Assembly: GCA_945875845.1 (NCBI GenBank)
Contig: CAMCMB010000042.1
Span: 1-60,469 of the forward strand
Length of the DNA: 60,469 bases
Direction of reading: 5' to 3'
Source: Pirellula staleyi DSM 6068
GTDB taxonomy: Bacteria; Planctomycetota; Planctomycetia; Pirellulales; Pirellulaceae
In this document: in pieces, positions 36,698 through 45,196 of the stretch
How the letters are laid out: each line of letters opens with the position of its first letter
Numbering within the stretch: position 1 is the first letter of the stretch
The notes under the pieces: model-generated
Databases searched by the model: none
Seen by the model: only the letters and a program-made list of their open reading frames with translations
Told to the model about the DNA's origin: nothing
Made by a program: the position numbers and the translations under genes

Positions 36698-39091
36698 ATG
36701 CTAAACTCGGCCGGACGATACGACGAAAATTCTGACTTCAACAGTCAAAACGCTTCGTCGTTTTCCGAGGAAATGGATCTTCCAAAGATCGACTTTTACG
36801 GGGTACTTCTTCGACGCAAGTTCCTTGTTATCTTGTTTGCAATTTTTGGGGCGGCGGCTGGCTATTTGGTGTTTTGCCGTGCCAAGCCACTCTTTGCATC
36901 CTCACTTAGACTGATGATCTGGGTCCAGACGCCACCGACCATCGTCAATGGCGAAATAGCACCTCAAACCATTTCGATGGCGAAACAGCAAAGTCTCATC
37001 GCCAGCAATCTGGTTCTTTCCAGTGCAATTCGCTCGGGGGAGTTCGAAAAACTAAATACCTTCAAAAGCTCTCTTGGACCCGTTGGGGCTCTCAAGAAGA
37101 TGCTCAAGGTTACTCCGGTGGAAAAGAATGCCGATGCGCTCGACCTGACGTTGACAGGCCCGGTGATCGAGGAATTGCCCAAAATGCTAGAACAAATAGT
37201 CGAAGCATACAAAACGATCATTGAGGATGACACATTAAGCGCGGGCAAAGAGGCCATTGGGTTAATCGAACGACTTCAGCAACGTCTTGAGGAAGATCAA
37301 AAGACAGACCAATCGAAATATTACAACCTGTTAAAGAACCTCCACTTGACATCGGAAAACGAGGCCGGCAAGTGGGTTAATCCCTTCACCGCAGATATAC
37401 AACGACTCAAAAGCGAACGGGACCTATTCTCGAAGGCGATTGAGGAACTGGACCAAAAGTTGAGGACCCTGCGGGAAGCTTTCGAGGGCGAAACCAATTT
37501 GAGCAAGCAACTGATGTTGATTGAAGCCAAGAAAGCCCTTCCAGATGAACACATAACATCGGAAACTCGCGGAAACATAATGAGGGTCCAAGGTCGTTTG
37601 GACGCTTTGGACGCGCGGAGTTTTGAGCTCGAAACACAGCGTGATGAATTGCTCCAAAAGTTTGGCCCTCGCCACCAAACAATCGCATCGCTTGAAAATT
37701 CTCTTCAAGCGTTTAATGCGAAACGGATCGAGCTGGATACCGAACTGGGACGCTTAAATAGTGGTATCGACACGAAAACCGACGGTTCAAACAAAGACGC
37801 TTCTCAGAACGAGTCCGCGAAGAGGGATTCCGAACTGCTGGAATTGTACGAAACGAAGCTAATTTTTGATCAGAAAATTGCTAAAAAGCAATTCGACAAG
37901 GTGTCCGACGAGATTCTAAACCTAGAGACCAAGTCCAACGTGATTGCGGCCGATATGGCGGAAGTCAATATGCTCAAGGCTCAAATCAATGAGCGACGAG
38001 ACTCGGTCGCAAAAATTCTGGATAAACTGTCCGCCATCAATGTGCTTTCAACCAACTACACCACAACAAAAGTCCGTGTCATCGACCCAGCGTCTGGGGC
38101 GATTCAAGTCGCGCCCAATTTATTGACCCATCTAGCTACTGCGGTTCTCCTTGCATCGTTGCTCGGCGTTGCGCTCGCAATTTTGATCGACCAAAGCGAT
38201 TTGGCGTATCGAACGCCACTCGACATTCAGCACGGACTTGGAGTACCCGTCATCTGCAAGATTCCGAAGATCAAAACCAAGAAAGCACTTCCGGGCCAAA
38301 CTGCGTCTCCAATACTTGTGACTGCATTCCATCCCCAATCGCCAGCCTCGGAAACGTTCCGCGCAGCACGGACAGCTTTGTTGTTTTCGGCGACTCACAA
38401 CAATAGCAAGGTGTTTTTGTTCACGAGCCCTTCCCCTGGAGATGGCAAGTCGACAAGCGCAAGCAACCTAGCGGTATCTCTCGCGCAAGCCAAGAAGCGA
38501 GTCGTTATTGTCGACGCAGACTTCCGCCGGCCACGAGTCCAGCAGAATTTCGGGGTGGATCTTAAGCCCGGTTGCGTGGATGTGTTGGACGGATCGCTCA
38601 GTCTCGAGGAAGCAGTCCGTCCATGCGACTTCCAATCCAACTTGTTTCTGTTGACGTCGGGCGGGCGTCCCAAGGACGCCGCTGAATTGATTGCCTCGAC
38701 CGAGTTTGCCGATATGATTGGCCAGCTTCGAGAAAAATTCGATATTGTGATTATCGACTCGCCCCCCATTCTACCCGTTGCGGATTCCACTAGTCTGTCG
38801 TCCGTAGTAGACGGCGTCTTCCTAGTCATTCGAATCCGTAAAGGGGTCATGCTCGCTGCTAGCAAGGCCAAAGAAAGACTGGACATGGTTCACGCAAAGA
38901 TACTGGGTGTGATTGTGAATGGAATGGACGAAAACGTTTACTACAGTGAGTATGGAATGTACTACCGTGGTGCATACTATTCCGCAAATGGTCGGTACTA
39001 CGAAAACCAAAATTCGAACTATGCTGACAAGTCTGTAATGGAAGACAGAAGTTCTGACAAATCGTCGGATGCGGAGTTGGAAACGCATTAG
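36698..39091 (+). CDS. Wzc-like polysaccharide copolymerase and BY-tyrosine kinase
   Basis: This 797-aa inner-membrane protein controls chain length and export. A Wzz-type chain-length domain has one transmembrane helix near residues 42-62 and a second near 472-492. Between them is a long periplasmic coiled-coil region (LQQRLEEDQKTDQSKYY, LNSGIDTKTDGSNKDASQNE). The cytoplasmic kinase domain has Walker A SPSPGDGKSTSASNLA (near 576), Walker A' VIVDADFRRPRVQ (near 605) and FDIVIIDSPPILPVADS (near 683). The C-terminus is a tyrosine cluster (about 745-771, VYYSEYGMYYRGAYY), the normal autophosphorylation tail. No Wza-type outer-membrane partner is in the window. Confidence 0.93.
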   Translation: MLNSAGRYDENSDFNSQNASSFSEEMDLPKIDFYGVLLRRKFLVILFAIFGAAAGYLVFCRAKPLFASSLRLMIWVQTPPTIVNGEIAPQTISMAKQQSLIASNLVLSSAIRSGEFEKLNTFKSSLGPVGALKKMLKVTPVEKNADALDLTLTGPVIEELPKMLEQIVEAYKTIIEDDTLSAGKEAIGLIERLQQRLEEDQKTDQSKYYNLLKNLHLTSENEAGKWVNPFTADIQRLKSERDLFSKAIEELDQKLRTLREAFEGETNLSKQLMLIEAKKALPDEHITSETRGNIMRVQGRLDALDARSFELETQRDELLQKFGPRHQTIASLENSLQAFNAKRIELDTELGRLNSGIDTKTDGSNKDASQNESAKRDSELLELYETKLIFDQKIAKKQFDKVSDEILNLETKSNVIAADMAEVNMLKAQINERRDSVAKILDKLSAINVLSTNYTTTKVRVIDPASGAIQVAPNLLTHLATAVLLASLLGVALAILIDQSDLAYRTPLDIQHGLGVPVICKIPKIKTKKALPGQTASPILVTAFHPQSPASETFRAARTALLFSATHNNSKVFLFTSPSPGDGKSTSASNLAVSLAQAKKRVVIVDADFRRPRVQQNFGVDLKPGCVDVLDGSLSLEEAVRPCDFQSNLFLLTSGGRPKDAAELIASTEFADMIGQLREKFDIVIIDSPPILPVADSTSLSSVVDGVFLVIRIRKGVMLAASKAKERLDMVHAKILGVIVNGMDENVYYSEYGMYYRGAYYSANGRYYENQNSNYADKSVMEDRSSDKSSDAELETH

Positions 39092-39174
39092 CCAATGCGA
39101 TGTAGGCTTGCGACCATGAGCAACACCGCTGTTCGCGTCTAGACTCTTGACAGCGAGTGCAATTCCTCGGCCAC

Positions 39175-39292
39175 CGGCTTGTTGCTTTAATGAAGTCGTT
39201 ATTGAATAGGGGCAGTACGACGGACTTCCAAGTCCGTCAATGGGGAATTCGACGGACTTGGAAGTCCGTCGTACCATTAAAGCAACAAGCCG
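39175..39292 (+). mobile_element. 118-bp MITE-like element, copy 2
   Basis: Its ends are a perfect inverted repeat of 18 bases, CGGCTTGTTGCTTTAATG against CATTAAAGCAACAAGCCG. Inside is a long palindrome with arms GTACGACGGACTTCC and AAGTCCGTC on one side and their complement on the other, around AATGGGGAATTC. The length equals copy 1 (6933-7050). It has no coding capacity and would fold into one long hairpin. Confidence 0.85.
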
Positions 39293-39369
39293 TCACGCGT
39301 CGGGTTACCGTAGCCTATCCGACGGAGAACGCGTTCTTTCGCGGAGAGACTGTGAATTTATTCTGTTTG

Positions 39370-39437
39370 ACTCACCGGACGGCTCGCGCCGTTCCGCCAC
39401 CACATGATAGCGGCAGGGCGCGAGCCCTCCGGTGATG
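39370..39437 (-). repeat. ~70-bp dispersed double-hairpin repeat, copy B (inverted)
   Basis: This is the reverse complement of the repeat at 16815-16883, with about the same length and the same two hairpins (CGGACGGCTCGCGCCGTTCCG and GCAGGGCGCGAGCCCTCC, the second partly paired). It sits 77 bases after MITE copy 2, in the gap 39092-39636, which otherwise holds no recognisable gene. Confidence 0.7.
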
Positions 39438-39636
39438 ACCCAAACACTGTTTGAAACCGAAAGGGAGTTGGAGTCAGCAAACGCAGGATATTTCACCCTC
39501 CAGGCTTCTTGCGTTTGCGAAACGAATCGATCTTGAATCTTTTTTCAAATAAAGTCATGATTGACGAATCACATGCGGGAAAGGATTCCCTGCATGAGCG
39601 ACGAAGTCCGAAGAAAAGCAAGGAAGCAACGTACCG

Positions 39637-39948
39637 ATGCCGTACAACCCTTACTGGTTTGAATCGTTTGCGCCTTGTCTTCCTTGGATCGTGCCGGTGA
39701 TCGCTATTATCGGGCTTTGGGTGGCCAAGGCCACGGACGACTGCTCCGTTCAGCGCATCGCAGAACGCATCTACTTTGCCGCAATGTTGCTTGTCGCGGC
39801 GGTCACGCTTCGCACCGTGGTCGAGAATGAGGGGTACTGGCTGTTGCATATGGCAAGTATCGGTATCATGGCGTTAGGTGCAACGTCGACTCACATCAAT
39901 CATACAAGCTCCGAGGCTGAGAGCGACATTGCCATGTCCGAATTTTGA
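39637..39948 (+). CDS. Small membrane protein (103 aa), unknown
   Basis: It has three hydrophobic segments near residues 15-30 (LPWIVPVIAIIGLWVA), 46-60 (IYFAAMLLVAAVTL) and 68-82 (YWLLHMASIGIMALGAT), so it is probably an inner-membrane protein. The C-terminus is acidic. An AGGAAG site precedes the ATG. The next gene, the reductase-kinase-phosphatase fusion, starts 25 bases after its stop, so they may be co-transcribed. No family recognised. Confidence 0.6.
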   Translation: MPYNPYWFESFAPCLPWIVPVIAIIGLWVAKATDDCSVQRIAERIYFAAMLLVAAVTLRTVVENEGYWLLHMASIGIMALGATSTHINHTSSEAESDIAMSEF

Positions 39949-39973
39949 CTCCGGTTTCTGACGCACACTCTTC

Positions 39974-41884
39974 ATGTCTCCACTTCCGCGAAACGCTGGT
40001 CTCTTTGGACTGCTTCAAGTCCCCATTGGATTCGGCCTGCTGCGTTTATCGACCGAAGGCAGACCCCCATCCGACGAAGCAATCTCGCTGATCCATGCAG
40101 CCCTCGACCACGGTATCAGGCTGCTTGACACGGCCGATAGCTATTGCCTCGACAACAAAGATTTCCACTACGGTGAACGACTCGCGCGACAATCGCTCGA
40201 ATCCTGGCAAGGTCCACGCGAGGAAGTGCGCATTGCAACCAAGGTTGGCTTGGTGCGTCCAAACGGAAAATGGATTCCAAATAGCGCTCCCAAGCATATC
40301 GCAAAGTCCGTCGATCAGAGTTTAATTGAACTCGCGACGGATCGCTTGTTTCTGCTCCAATTGCACGCCCGAGATTCGCGTGTCCCATTCGAGGAAACAC
40401 TGTCTTTCCTTGCCGAGCTTGTTAAGGCTGGCAAGGTTGAGCACGTGGGTCTTTGCAATGTGGGGCCTGCGGAAGTACGACAAGCCATGCGGCTTTTTCC
40501 CGTTGCGTCGATCCAATGCGAATTGAGCGTTCTGGCTCGCAAATCGGCAAGCGACGGAATGCTGTTGCTAACGCAAGAACTTGGAATCCCATTCCTCGCT
40601 CACAGACCTTTAGGGGGCTATGCCAAAGTCGAGAAACTGGAGTCGAACCGAGTTCTAGTCCCTCTCTCAAAACGCCACCAAACGACGCCGCACGAAATCG
40701 CATTAGCAGCCGTCTTGCATGCCGCTCCCAATGTGGTGCCGCTGGTGGGAGCAACCAAACGGACCAGTTTGTTGTCGTCGATTCATGCAACGCAAATCCA
40801 GTTGGATATCAGCGACCAAACGGCGCTGAGTATCAAGTACTCCTTTGTAGCAGACGAAGATGCCGCCGCAGCGATCCGTCCAACGACGAAGCCAACGGGA
40901 CTTCCATCCCTCAAACCTAATCAAGGACCCGGTGACGCACCGGAAGTGGTTTTGCTCATGGGGATTCAGGGAGCAGGCAAATCCGATTTGGTTCAATCGT
41001 ATGTCGATCGAGGGTATGTACGGCTCAATCGTGACTTGATGGGTGGCAAGGTAGACGATCTGATCGGGCCACTTCGAGACGTGCTCGCGCAAGGCCAAAA
41101 AAGGATTGTTCTGGACAACACTTACCCAACACGCATCTCGCGGGCGGGTGCTGTTCGCGTGGCTCACGCGGCTGGTGTGCCTGTACGATGTCGTTTCTTG
41201 GAAACCTCCATCGACGACGCGCGGATCAATGTCGTGCAGCGTGTTTTGGAGAGATACGAACGACTGCTTGGTCCCTCCGAGTTCAAAGAGCTTGCCAAAC
41301 AAGATCCAAACTTGCCCCCTCCAGTCGCTCTGCAGCGTTGGCTCGACACCCTGGAACGACCTCAAGAAGACGAAGGGTTCTCGGCCATAGACTCCATTCC
41401 CTTTGTTCGACGAACGGTTGACGATCACAAGCAAAAGGGACTGTTGCTCGATGTGGATGGGACGTTGAGAACAACGCGAAGTGGCGAGATCTACCCGCGC
41501 ACGGCGGAAGATGTGGTGCTGTTACCGAATCGGCGAGAAACGTTACAGCGATGGGTTGACGATGGCTTCTTGCTCTTCTTCTTGTCGAATCAAAGCGGAA
41601 TTGCTTCGGGAAAGCTCAGTCAGGCCGATGCAGAAGCGGCCTTTGACCGCACCGTTGAGCTTCTGGGTTTGCCTGTTGTGGAAGTGACGTATTGTCCACA
41701 CCCAGCCTTTCCCGTCGGGTGCTTCTGTCGCAAACCTCTACCCGGTCTTGGCATTTATCTGAAACGAAAATACAAACTCGATTTCGATCAATCGGTCATG
41801 GTTGGCGACATGGAGAGCGATGCCGCATTTGCGCGAAGCATCGCCATGCGTTACGTCGACGCGAATGCGTTTTTCGGTCAGTGA
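39974..41884 (+). CDS. Triple fusion: aldo/keto reductase, PNKP-like kinase, HAD phosphatase
   Basis: This 636-aa protein has three domains. Residues 1-~300 are an aldo/keto reductase with the catalytic set Asp52 and Tyr57 (LDTADSY), Lys90 (IATKVG) and His131 (LLQLHARD). Residues ~320-480 are a P-loop kinase: GIQGAGKSDLVQSYVDRGYV, the catalytic-type Asp in RLNRDLMGG, and IVLDNTYPTRISRAGAVRVA. Residues ~485-636 are a HAD phosphatase: LDVDGTLRTTRSGEIYP, SNQSGIASGKL, GCFCRKPLPGLG and VGDMESDAAFA. A Cys/His set (CPHP, then CFC) looks like the zinc site of GmhB/HisB-type HADs. The kinase and phosphatase motifs resemble polynucleotide kinase-phosphatase. Substrate is unknown. Confidence 0.85.
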   Translation: MSPLPRNAGLFGLLQVPIGFGLLRLSTEGRPPSDEAISLIHAALDHGIRLLDTADSYCLDNKDFHYGERLARQSLESWQGPREEVRIATKVGLVRPNGKWIPNSAPKHIAKSVDQSLIELATDRLFLLQLHARDSRVPFEETLSFLAELVKAGKVEHVGLCNVGPAEVRQAMRLFPVASIQCELSVLARKSASDGMLLLTQELGIPFLAHRPLGGYAKVEKLESNRVLVPLSKRHQTTPHEIALAAVLHAAPNVVPLVGATKRTSLLSSIHATQIQLDISDQTALSIKYSFVADEDAAAAIRPTTKPTGLPSLKPNQGPGDAPEVVLLMGIQGAGKSDLVQSYVDRGYVRLNRDLMGGKVDDLIGPLRDVLAQGQKRIVLDNTYPTRISRAGAVRVAHAAGVPVRCRFLETSIDDARINVVQRVLERYERLLGPSEFKELAKQDPNLPPPVALQRWLDTLERPQEDEGFSAIDSIPFVRRTVDDHKQKGLLLDVDGTLRTTRSGEIYPRTAEDVVLLPNRRETLQRWVDDGFLLFFLSNQSGIASGKLSQADAEAAFDRTVELLGLPVVEVTYCPHPAFPVGCFCRKPLPGLGIYLKRKYKLDFDQSVMVGDMESDAAFARSIAMRYVDANAFFGQ

Positions 41885-41897
41885 GATTGGCGAACCG

Positions 41898-42779
41898 TTA
41901 TTCTCGATCGCAAAATCCACTATCGACCATCCACTCTTTCAATCGAATAGGCCAATTGCCCGCTGCGTCCTTGGTGTTGGGTCGGTATCCGAAACCATGA
42001 CCTGCATTCGAGTAGACATGCAGTTCGGCAGGAACGCCAGCGGCTTTATACTTGAGATACAAATTGGCCATTCCCAGAGAAATGTCGTCTCGATCTTTGG
42101 CTCCCAGAGCGATGAAGACCGGTGGCATCCCTTTTTCAACCGTAAAGCGGTTCGAGCTGCCTGGATAAATCAGCACTTGAAAGTTGGGGCGACAGCTCAT
42201 TCGATCGACCGGGTTGGATGCATCGGCTTTGCCTTCGTCGGATTGCATCGCGGCCAGGGCAGCAAGTTCGCCACCCGCCGAGAACCCGAGGACTCCTAGC
42301 TTTTCCGGATCGACATTCCATTCTTTGGCTTGGCTTCGAATCATGCGCAATGCTCGACGCGTATCTGCCATTGCGTGATCGTCGACTGTGTAGGTTGAGC
42401 CAGGTTCGCGAGCGAGCCTGTTCTTGAGAACAAAGGCGGCGATACCGTTCGCAGCAAACCATTCGGCCAGATCATAACCTTCGTGTCCCAAGCAGAGAAC
42501 TCTGTGGCCACCGCCTGGACAAATCAGAATGGCCGGGCTCGGCTTGGCATTGCCACTATCCTTGGCCGGAACGAGATAGGGAGTAATCGACGGATGATGA
42601 ATGTTGGAGACATTGCACTTGCCCGGCCCGACCTCTTCTTTTTCGGACTCTTTCATTCGCTCGACCGAGCCGGGTGCACCTTCAGGCCATAGAAAGACAG
42701 GTGCCGGTCGTTCCGCAGCATTGGCACCACATACAAACGCCATTATGCCAATGGAAAGTGCAAGCAGAGACTTCTTCAT
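41898..42779 (-). CDS. Exported alpha/beta-hydrolase, acetyl-esterase-like
   Basis: This protein of about 293 aa has a cleavable signal peptide (MKKSLLALSIGIMAFVCGAN, cleavage after ANA). The fold is that of planctomycete xylan/acetyl esterases: the oxyanion loop PAILICPGGGHRVLCLGHEG, the nucleophile Ser in GVLGFSAGGELAAL (near residue 162) and the catalytic His in YSNAGHGFGY near the end. It may remove acetyl groups from polysaccharides outside the cytoplasm. The start is the Met at 42779, because the longer in-frame start breaks the signal peptide. It converges on the triple fusion. Confidence 0.88.
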   Translation of the reverse strand: MKKSLLALSIGIMAFVCGANAAERPAPVFLWPEGAPGSVERMKESEKEEVGPGKCNVSNIHHPSITPYLVPAKDSGNAKPSPAILICPGGGHRVLCLGHEGYDLAEWFAANGIAAFVLKNRLAREPGSTYTVDDHAMADTRRALRMIRSQAKEWNVDPEKLGVLGFSAGGELAALAAMQSDEGKADASNPVDRMSCRPNFQVLIYPGSSNRFTVEKGMPPVFIALGAKDRDDISLGMANLYLKYKAAGVPAELHVYSNAGHGFGYRPNTKDAAGNWPIRLKEWMVDSGFCDRE

Positions 42780-42860
42780 CGAGACAACTCCAGTTGAGAG
42801 GGACACGTCGACATCAATTCAAGGGCTCCATTGTAATCTCTGCTTCGATCGATTTGGCTA

Positions 42861-43160
42861 ATGGTCTGGGAAGCTTTCGTTGCCAACCAGCATCGATTAC
42901 ATCAGCCGCAGAGCGTTAGCTCCCGGTTGGAAGCCAACCCAAAGCTGGTTTGCATCGATCTGCAGCCGCACCAGACAGTTCAGGCTTTTGAACGAGCTGA
43001 TATTATGAACATCGGTGGCTTCCGTGACTCCGTGTCTGACGCTATCCAATCGCAATGCAATAGTTGTGAACAAAACGGCTTAATTAGCCACTGGCAATCT
43101 GCCACATGGGACAAACGAGCGAGAACGCAATTATCAAGATCGCATTCCCAGCCCGAATGA
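42861..43160 (+). pseudogene. Decayed C-terminal fragment of a TROVE/vWA protein
   Basis: A 99-codon frame contains PKLVCIDLQPHQTVQAFERA followed by DIMNIGGFRDSVSDAI. This resembles the end of TROVE (Ro60-like) RNA-binding proteins, where a vWA-domain strand is followed by D-x-L-N-V-GGF-x-D. The rest of the frame is not recognisable, and the continuing homology seems to shift frame near 43060. It appears to be a broken remnant. The flanking gap (42780-43251) holds nothing else I can name. The family match is by eye only. Confidence 0.4.
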
Positions 43161-43251
43161 AGGTCTTGCTCGGTTCGTTGTTGAACGAATCGTCAAAGAA
43201 ATAGAGGTCCGGTATGCAACGCCGACCGGCCTCCCTGTGAAGTCGCAGCAA

Positions 43252-43566
43252 CTAAGCAGCCAATATATTTTGAGCTAGTTTTTTCTCAAGTTCCCGTCTT
43301 TCAACGATCCAGCCCGAGGCTCGTTGGATCACCTCGATCAGGTCCAACTGGTTAGTCTCGAAGTAATTTTTCGAATACCCCGTCTTGTCGCTTGACATGG
43401 ACTTCGATGACCGGCTGATCGAATAGTCGTAATAGGCAAAGCCGCTTGGGCTCTGTCGCTGCCAGATACTGGCGGCGATTGCTCCTTTTCGAATGACATG
43501 GACCGGGTCCATGTTCTCAAAGTCGGCTTCTTTTTTCTTCCCTGTTGCTTCTGATTGTTCGCTCAT
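43252..43566 (-). CDS. Hypothetical protein (104 aa)
   Basis: A strong AGGAGG site five bases before the ATG at 43566 supports this start. The protein (AIAASIWQRQSPSGFAYYDY, then SRSSKSMSSDKTGYSKNYFE) ends with a helical ELIEVIQRASGWIVERRELE-like stretch. Similar short proteins are common in planctomycete genomes, often near mobile or defence genes, but no function is known to me. It lies just left of the BREX operon, transcribed away from it, and is not a BrxR-type regulator by any motif I can see. Confidence 0.6.
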   Translation of the reverse strand: MSEQSEATGKKKEADFENMDPVHVIRKGAIAASIWQRQSPSGFAYYDYSISRSSKSMSSDKTGYSKNYFETNQLDLIEVIQRASGWIVERRELEKKLAQNILAA

Positions 43567-43854
43567 AAACACCTCCTAACTGAAAAAGTCGAACAGCACA
43601 GTTTGCCACACCTGCAATTCCTATTTAAATTCCTGTGGAAAGGGCTCGTAAGGCACCCTTGGACCCGTCTTAGGTCTAGCCTGATGGGGGTATTTGTCGT
43701 ACAACGACGGGGCTAAATCCCTGGTGATTCGAGCAGCCATGTGATTAGAATTTCGAGGTGTTATTGGACGTAAGCCCGGAGCAATTTGTTTTGCTCTTTG
43801 GGAAGGAGTCAAAAAAGCGGAGTTCACTTAGTCGAGAGATTTGTGTGAGACTTA
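43567..43854. promoter_or_regulatory. Divergent leader of the BREX operon
   Basis: A 288-base gap between the divergent hypothetical gene and brxA. A perfect 6-bp inverted repeat with a 6-base spacer, GAGCAA-TTTGTT-TTGCTC (43779-43796), lies about 59 bases before the brxA start and could be an operator. A 68-codon minus-strand frame (43621-43827, start GTG) also runs through; its proline-rich product and lack of a ribosome binding site make it doubtful. Confidence 0.45.
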
Positions 43855-44637
43855 ATGGCGGAGCAAATGCCAGTGTCACTGGGATTCAGATCAGGAAATA
43901 CAAGTGTCCATACAAGACGGACGATGATGCTAAACGATCTCGCGCTTGCGCTAGAGCGAGTTCCGCAAGGCGGCACCCCAGCGGATTACTTCGGCGTGAT
44001 TCTGAACGACAATGTTTTGGGGAAACCGACTCGTTCGACTCGTGAGGCATCCGCCAAAATCCTTACTTCCCTTTACGGGTTTGATCCTAGCTTTGCTGTT
44101 TTTCGACTTCTACGTCGATACTGGGAAGTCGACTCCGCAAGTCGCCCGATGATCGCGTTCTTGGCCGCATCTACTCGGGACTCCTTGCTTCGAGAGATGA
44201 CACCCTTCGTTCTTGGCACTGGCATCGGTGAAACCGTTACGCCATCCGTTGTTACTTCGAAGCTTGTTTCCATTCACCCAGGTCGATTCCAAGAGTCAAC
44301 CGCACATGCTACCGCCCAGCGGTTGGCATCAAGTTGGACTCAAGCGGGATTTCTGACCGGAAAGACCAACAAGAAACGGTCAAGGCCTCAGGTGACCCCG
44401 GTCGCTACATCGTATGCATTGGTGCTTGGTTACCTGTGCGGTCTACGGGGAAGATTTCTACTTGATTCCATATGGACTCGTTCGCTTGATCGGAGTTCAT
44501 CTGAGCTCCATGACTTAGCCGTAGAAGCGTCTAAGCAAGGGTGGATGAATTACAAGGCAGCAGGGGCTGTCGTAGAGATAACATTTCCGGGGCTACTTAC
44601 CCCAACTGAGGAAAAGGTAGCCAATGAGCAAAATTGA
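43855..44637 (+). CDS. brxA: BREX protein BrxA (DUF1819 family)
   Basis: BrxA is a small core protein of type 1 BREX phage defence, a winged-helix protein that binds DNA. This one is 260 aa, within the family range of roughly 200-250 plus a short extension. It has SLYGFDPSFAVFRLLRRYW near residue 65, RPMIAFLAASTRDSLLREMT near 90, and QRLASSWTQAGFLTGK, all in the positions expected for DUF1819. It is the first gene of the operon, and its end overlaps brxB by 14 bases. Assignment rests on these motifs and the strict BREX gene order. Confidence 0.88.
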   Translation: MAEQMPVSLGFRSGNTSVHTRRTMMLNDLALALERVPQGGTPADYFGVILNDNVLGKPTRSTREASAKILTSLYGFDPSFAVFRLLRRYWEVDSASRPMIAFLAASTRDSLLREMTPFVLGTGIGETVTPSVVTSKLVSIHPGRFQESTAHATAQRLASSWTQAGFLTGKTNKKRSRPQVTPVATSYALVLGYLCGLRGRFLLDSIWTRSLDRSSSELHDLAVEASKQGWMNYKAAGAVVEITFPGLLTPTEEKVANEQN

Positions 44638-45196
44638 TCTCCTGAAGAAGAACTACCAGCGAATATGCAGCCTACCTTGGGACCGAAACGTGTCGGGGGC
44701 TCAGAGGGTCTGGTTAGCGGTTTATGAAAAAGAAGACGAACGTCGCCTAAGACTTCGACTTGGGTTGTTCGAAGAGGCAACGATTCAATCGGGTCACAAA
44801 TGGAAGTTGCTTGATTTGACCGATGCCTTTCCAGCCTGGTTATGCACTCCGCCGTACTCAGACTACTCGGAAAGCTACTTTGAATCTCCAAGCCGACTTG
44901 GCTCAGCTCCTCTAGCGGCATTCAAGAAATCGGTTGCCCTCAGCATCAGCGAAGCACTCAAAGCAAGTGAAGTCGACGACAATTCGGTTGTAGCTCTTGC
45001 TGGAGTTGCTTCACTTTTTGGATTCCTCCGAATCTCTGAGATACTTCCAATGATTGAAAGCGATATTCGGGGGCGTTTGCTAGTGTTCTTTCCAGGCGTA
45101 TATGAGCAAGACAATTATCGCTTGCTTGATGCACGCGACGGATGGAACTATCACGCAGTACCAATAACAGCAAGCGAAGGAGAGATTCGCAGATGA
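44624..45196 (+). CDS. brxB: BREX protein BrxB (DUF1788 family)
   Basis: BrxB is a core BREX-1 protein of about 190-200 aa, here 190. It has SLPWDRNVSGAQRVWLAVYE near the start, EDERRLRLRLGLFEEAT and the ESDIRGRLLVFFPGVYEQDN segment with YRLLDARDGWNYHAVPI, the family's most conserved end. It overlaps brxA by 14 bases and ends in an ATGA overlap with brxC, so the three are translationally coupled. The molecular role of BrxB is not established; it is needed for defence in the E. coli system. Confidence 0.9.
   Translation: MSKIDLLKKNYQRICSLPWDRNVSGAQRVWLAVYEKEDERRLRLRLGLFEEATIQSGHKWKLLDLTDAFPAWLCTPPYSDYSESYFESPSRLGSAPLAAFKKSVALSISEALKASEVDDNSVVALAGVASLFGFLRISEILPMIESDIRGRLLVFFPGVYEQDNYRLLDARDGWNYHAVPITASEGEIRR

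Noticed and set aside
40703-41434. 243-codon minus-strand frame within the triple fusion
   Set aside because: It is antisense to a protein with three sets of conserved catalytic motifs.
43621-43827. 68-codon minus-strand frame upstream of brxA as a BREX regulator
   Set aside because: It has no DNA-binding motif, a GTG start without a ribosome binding site and proline-rich composition.
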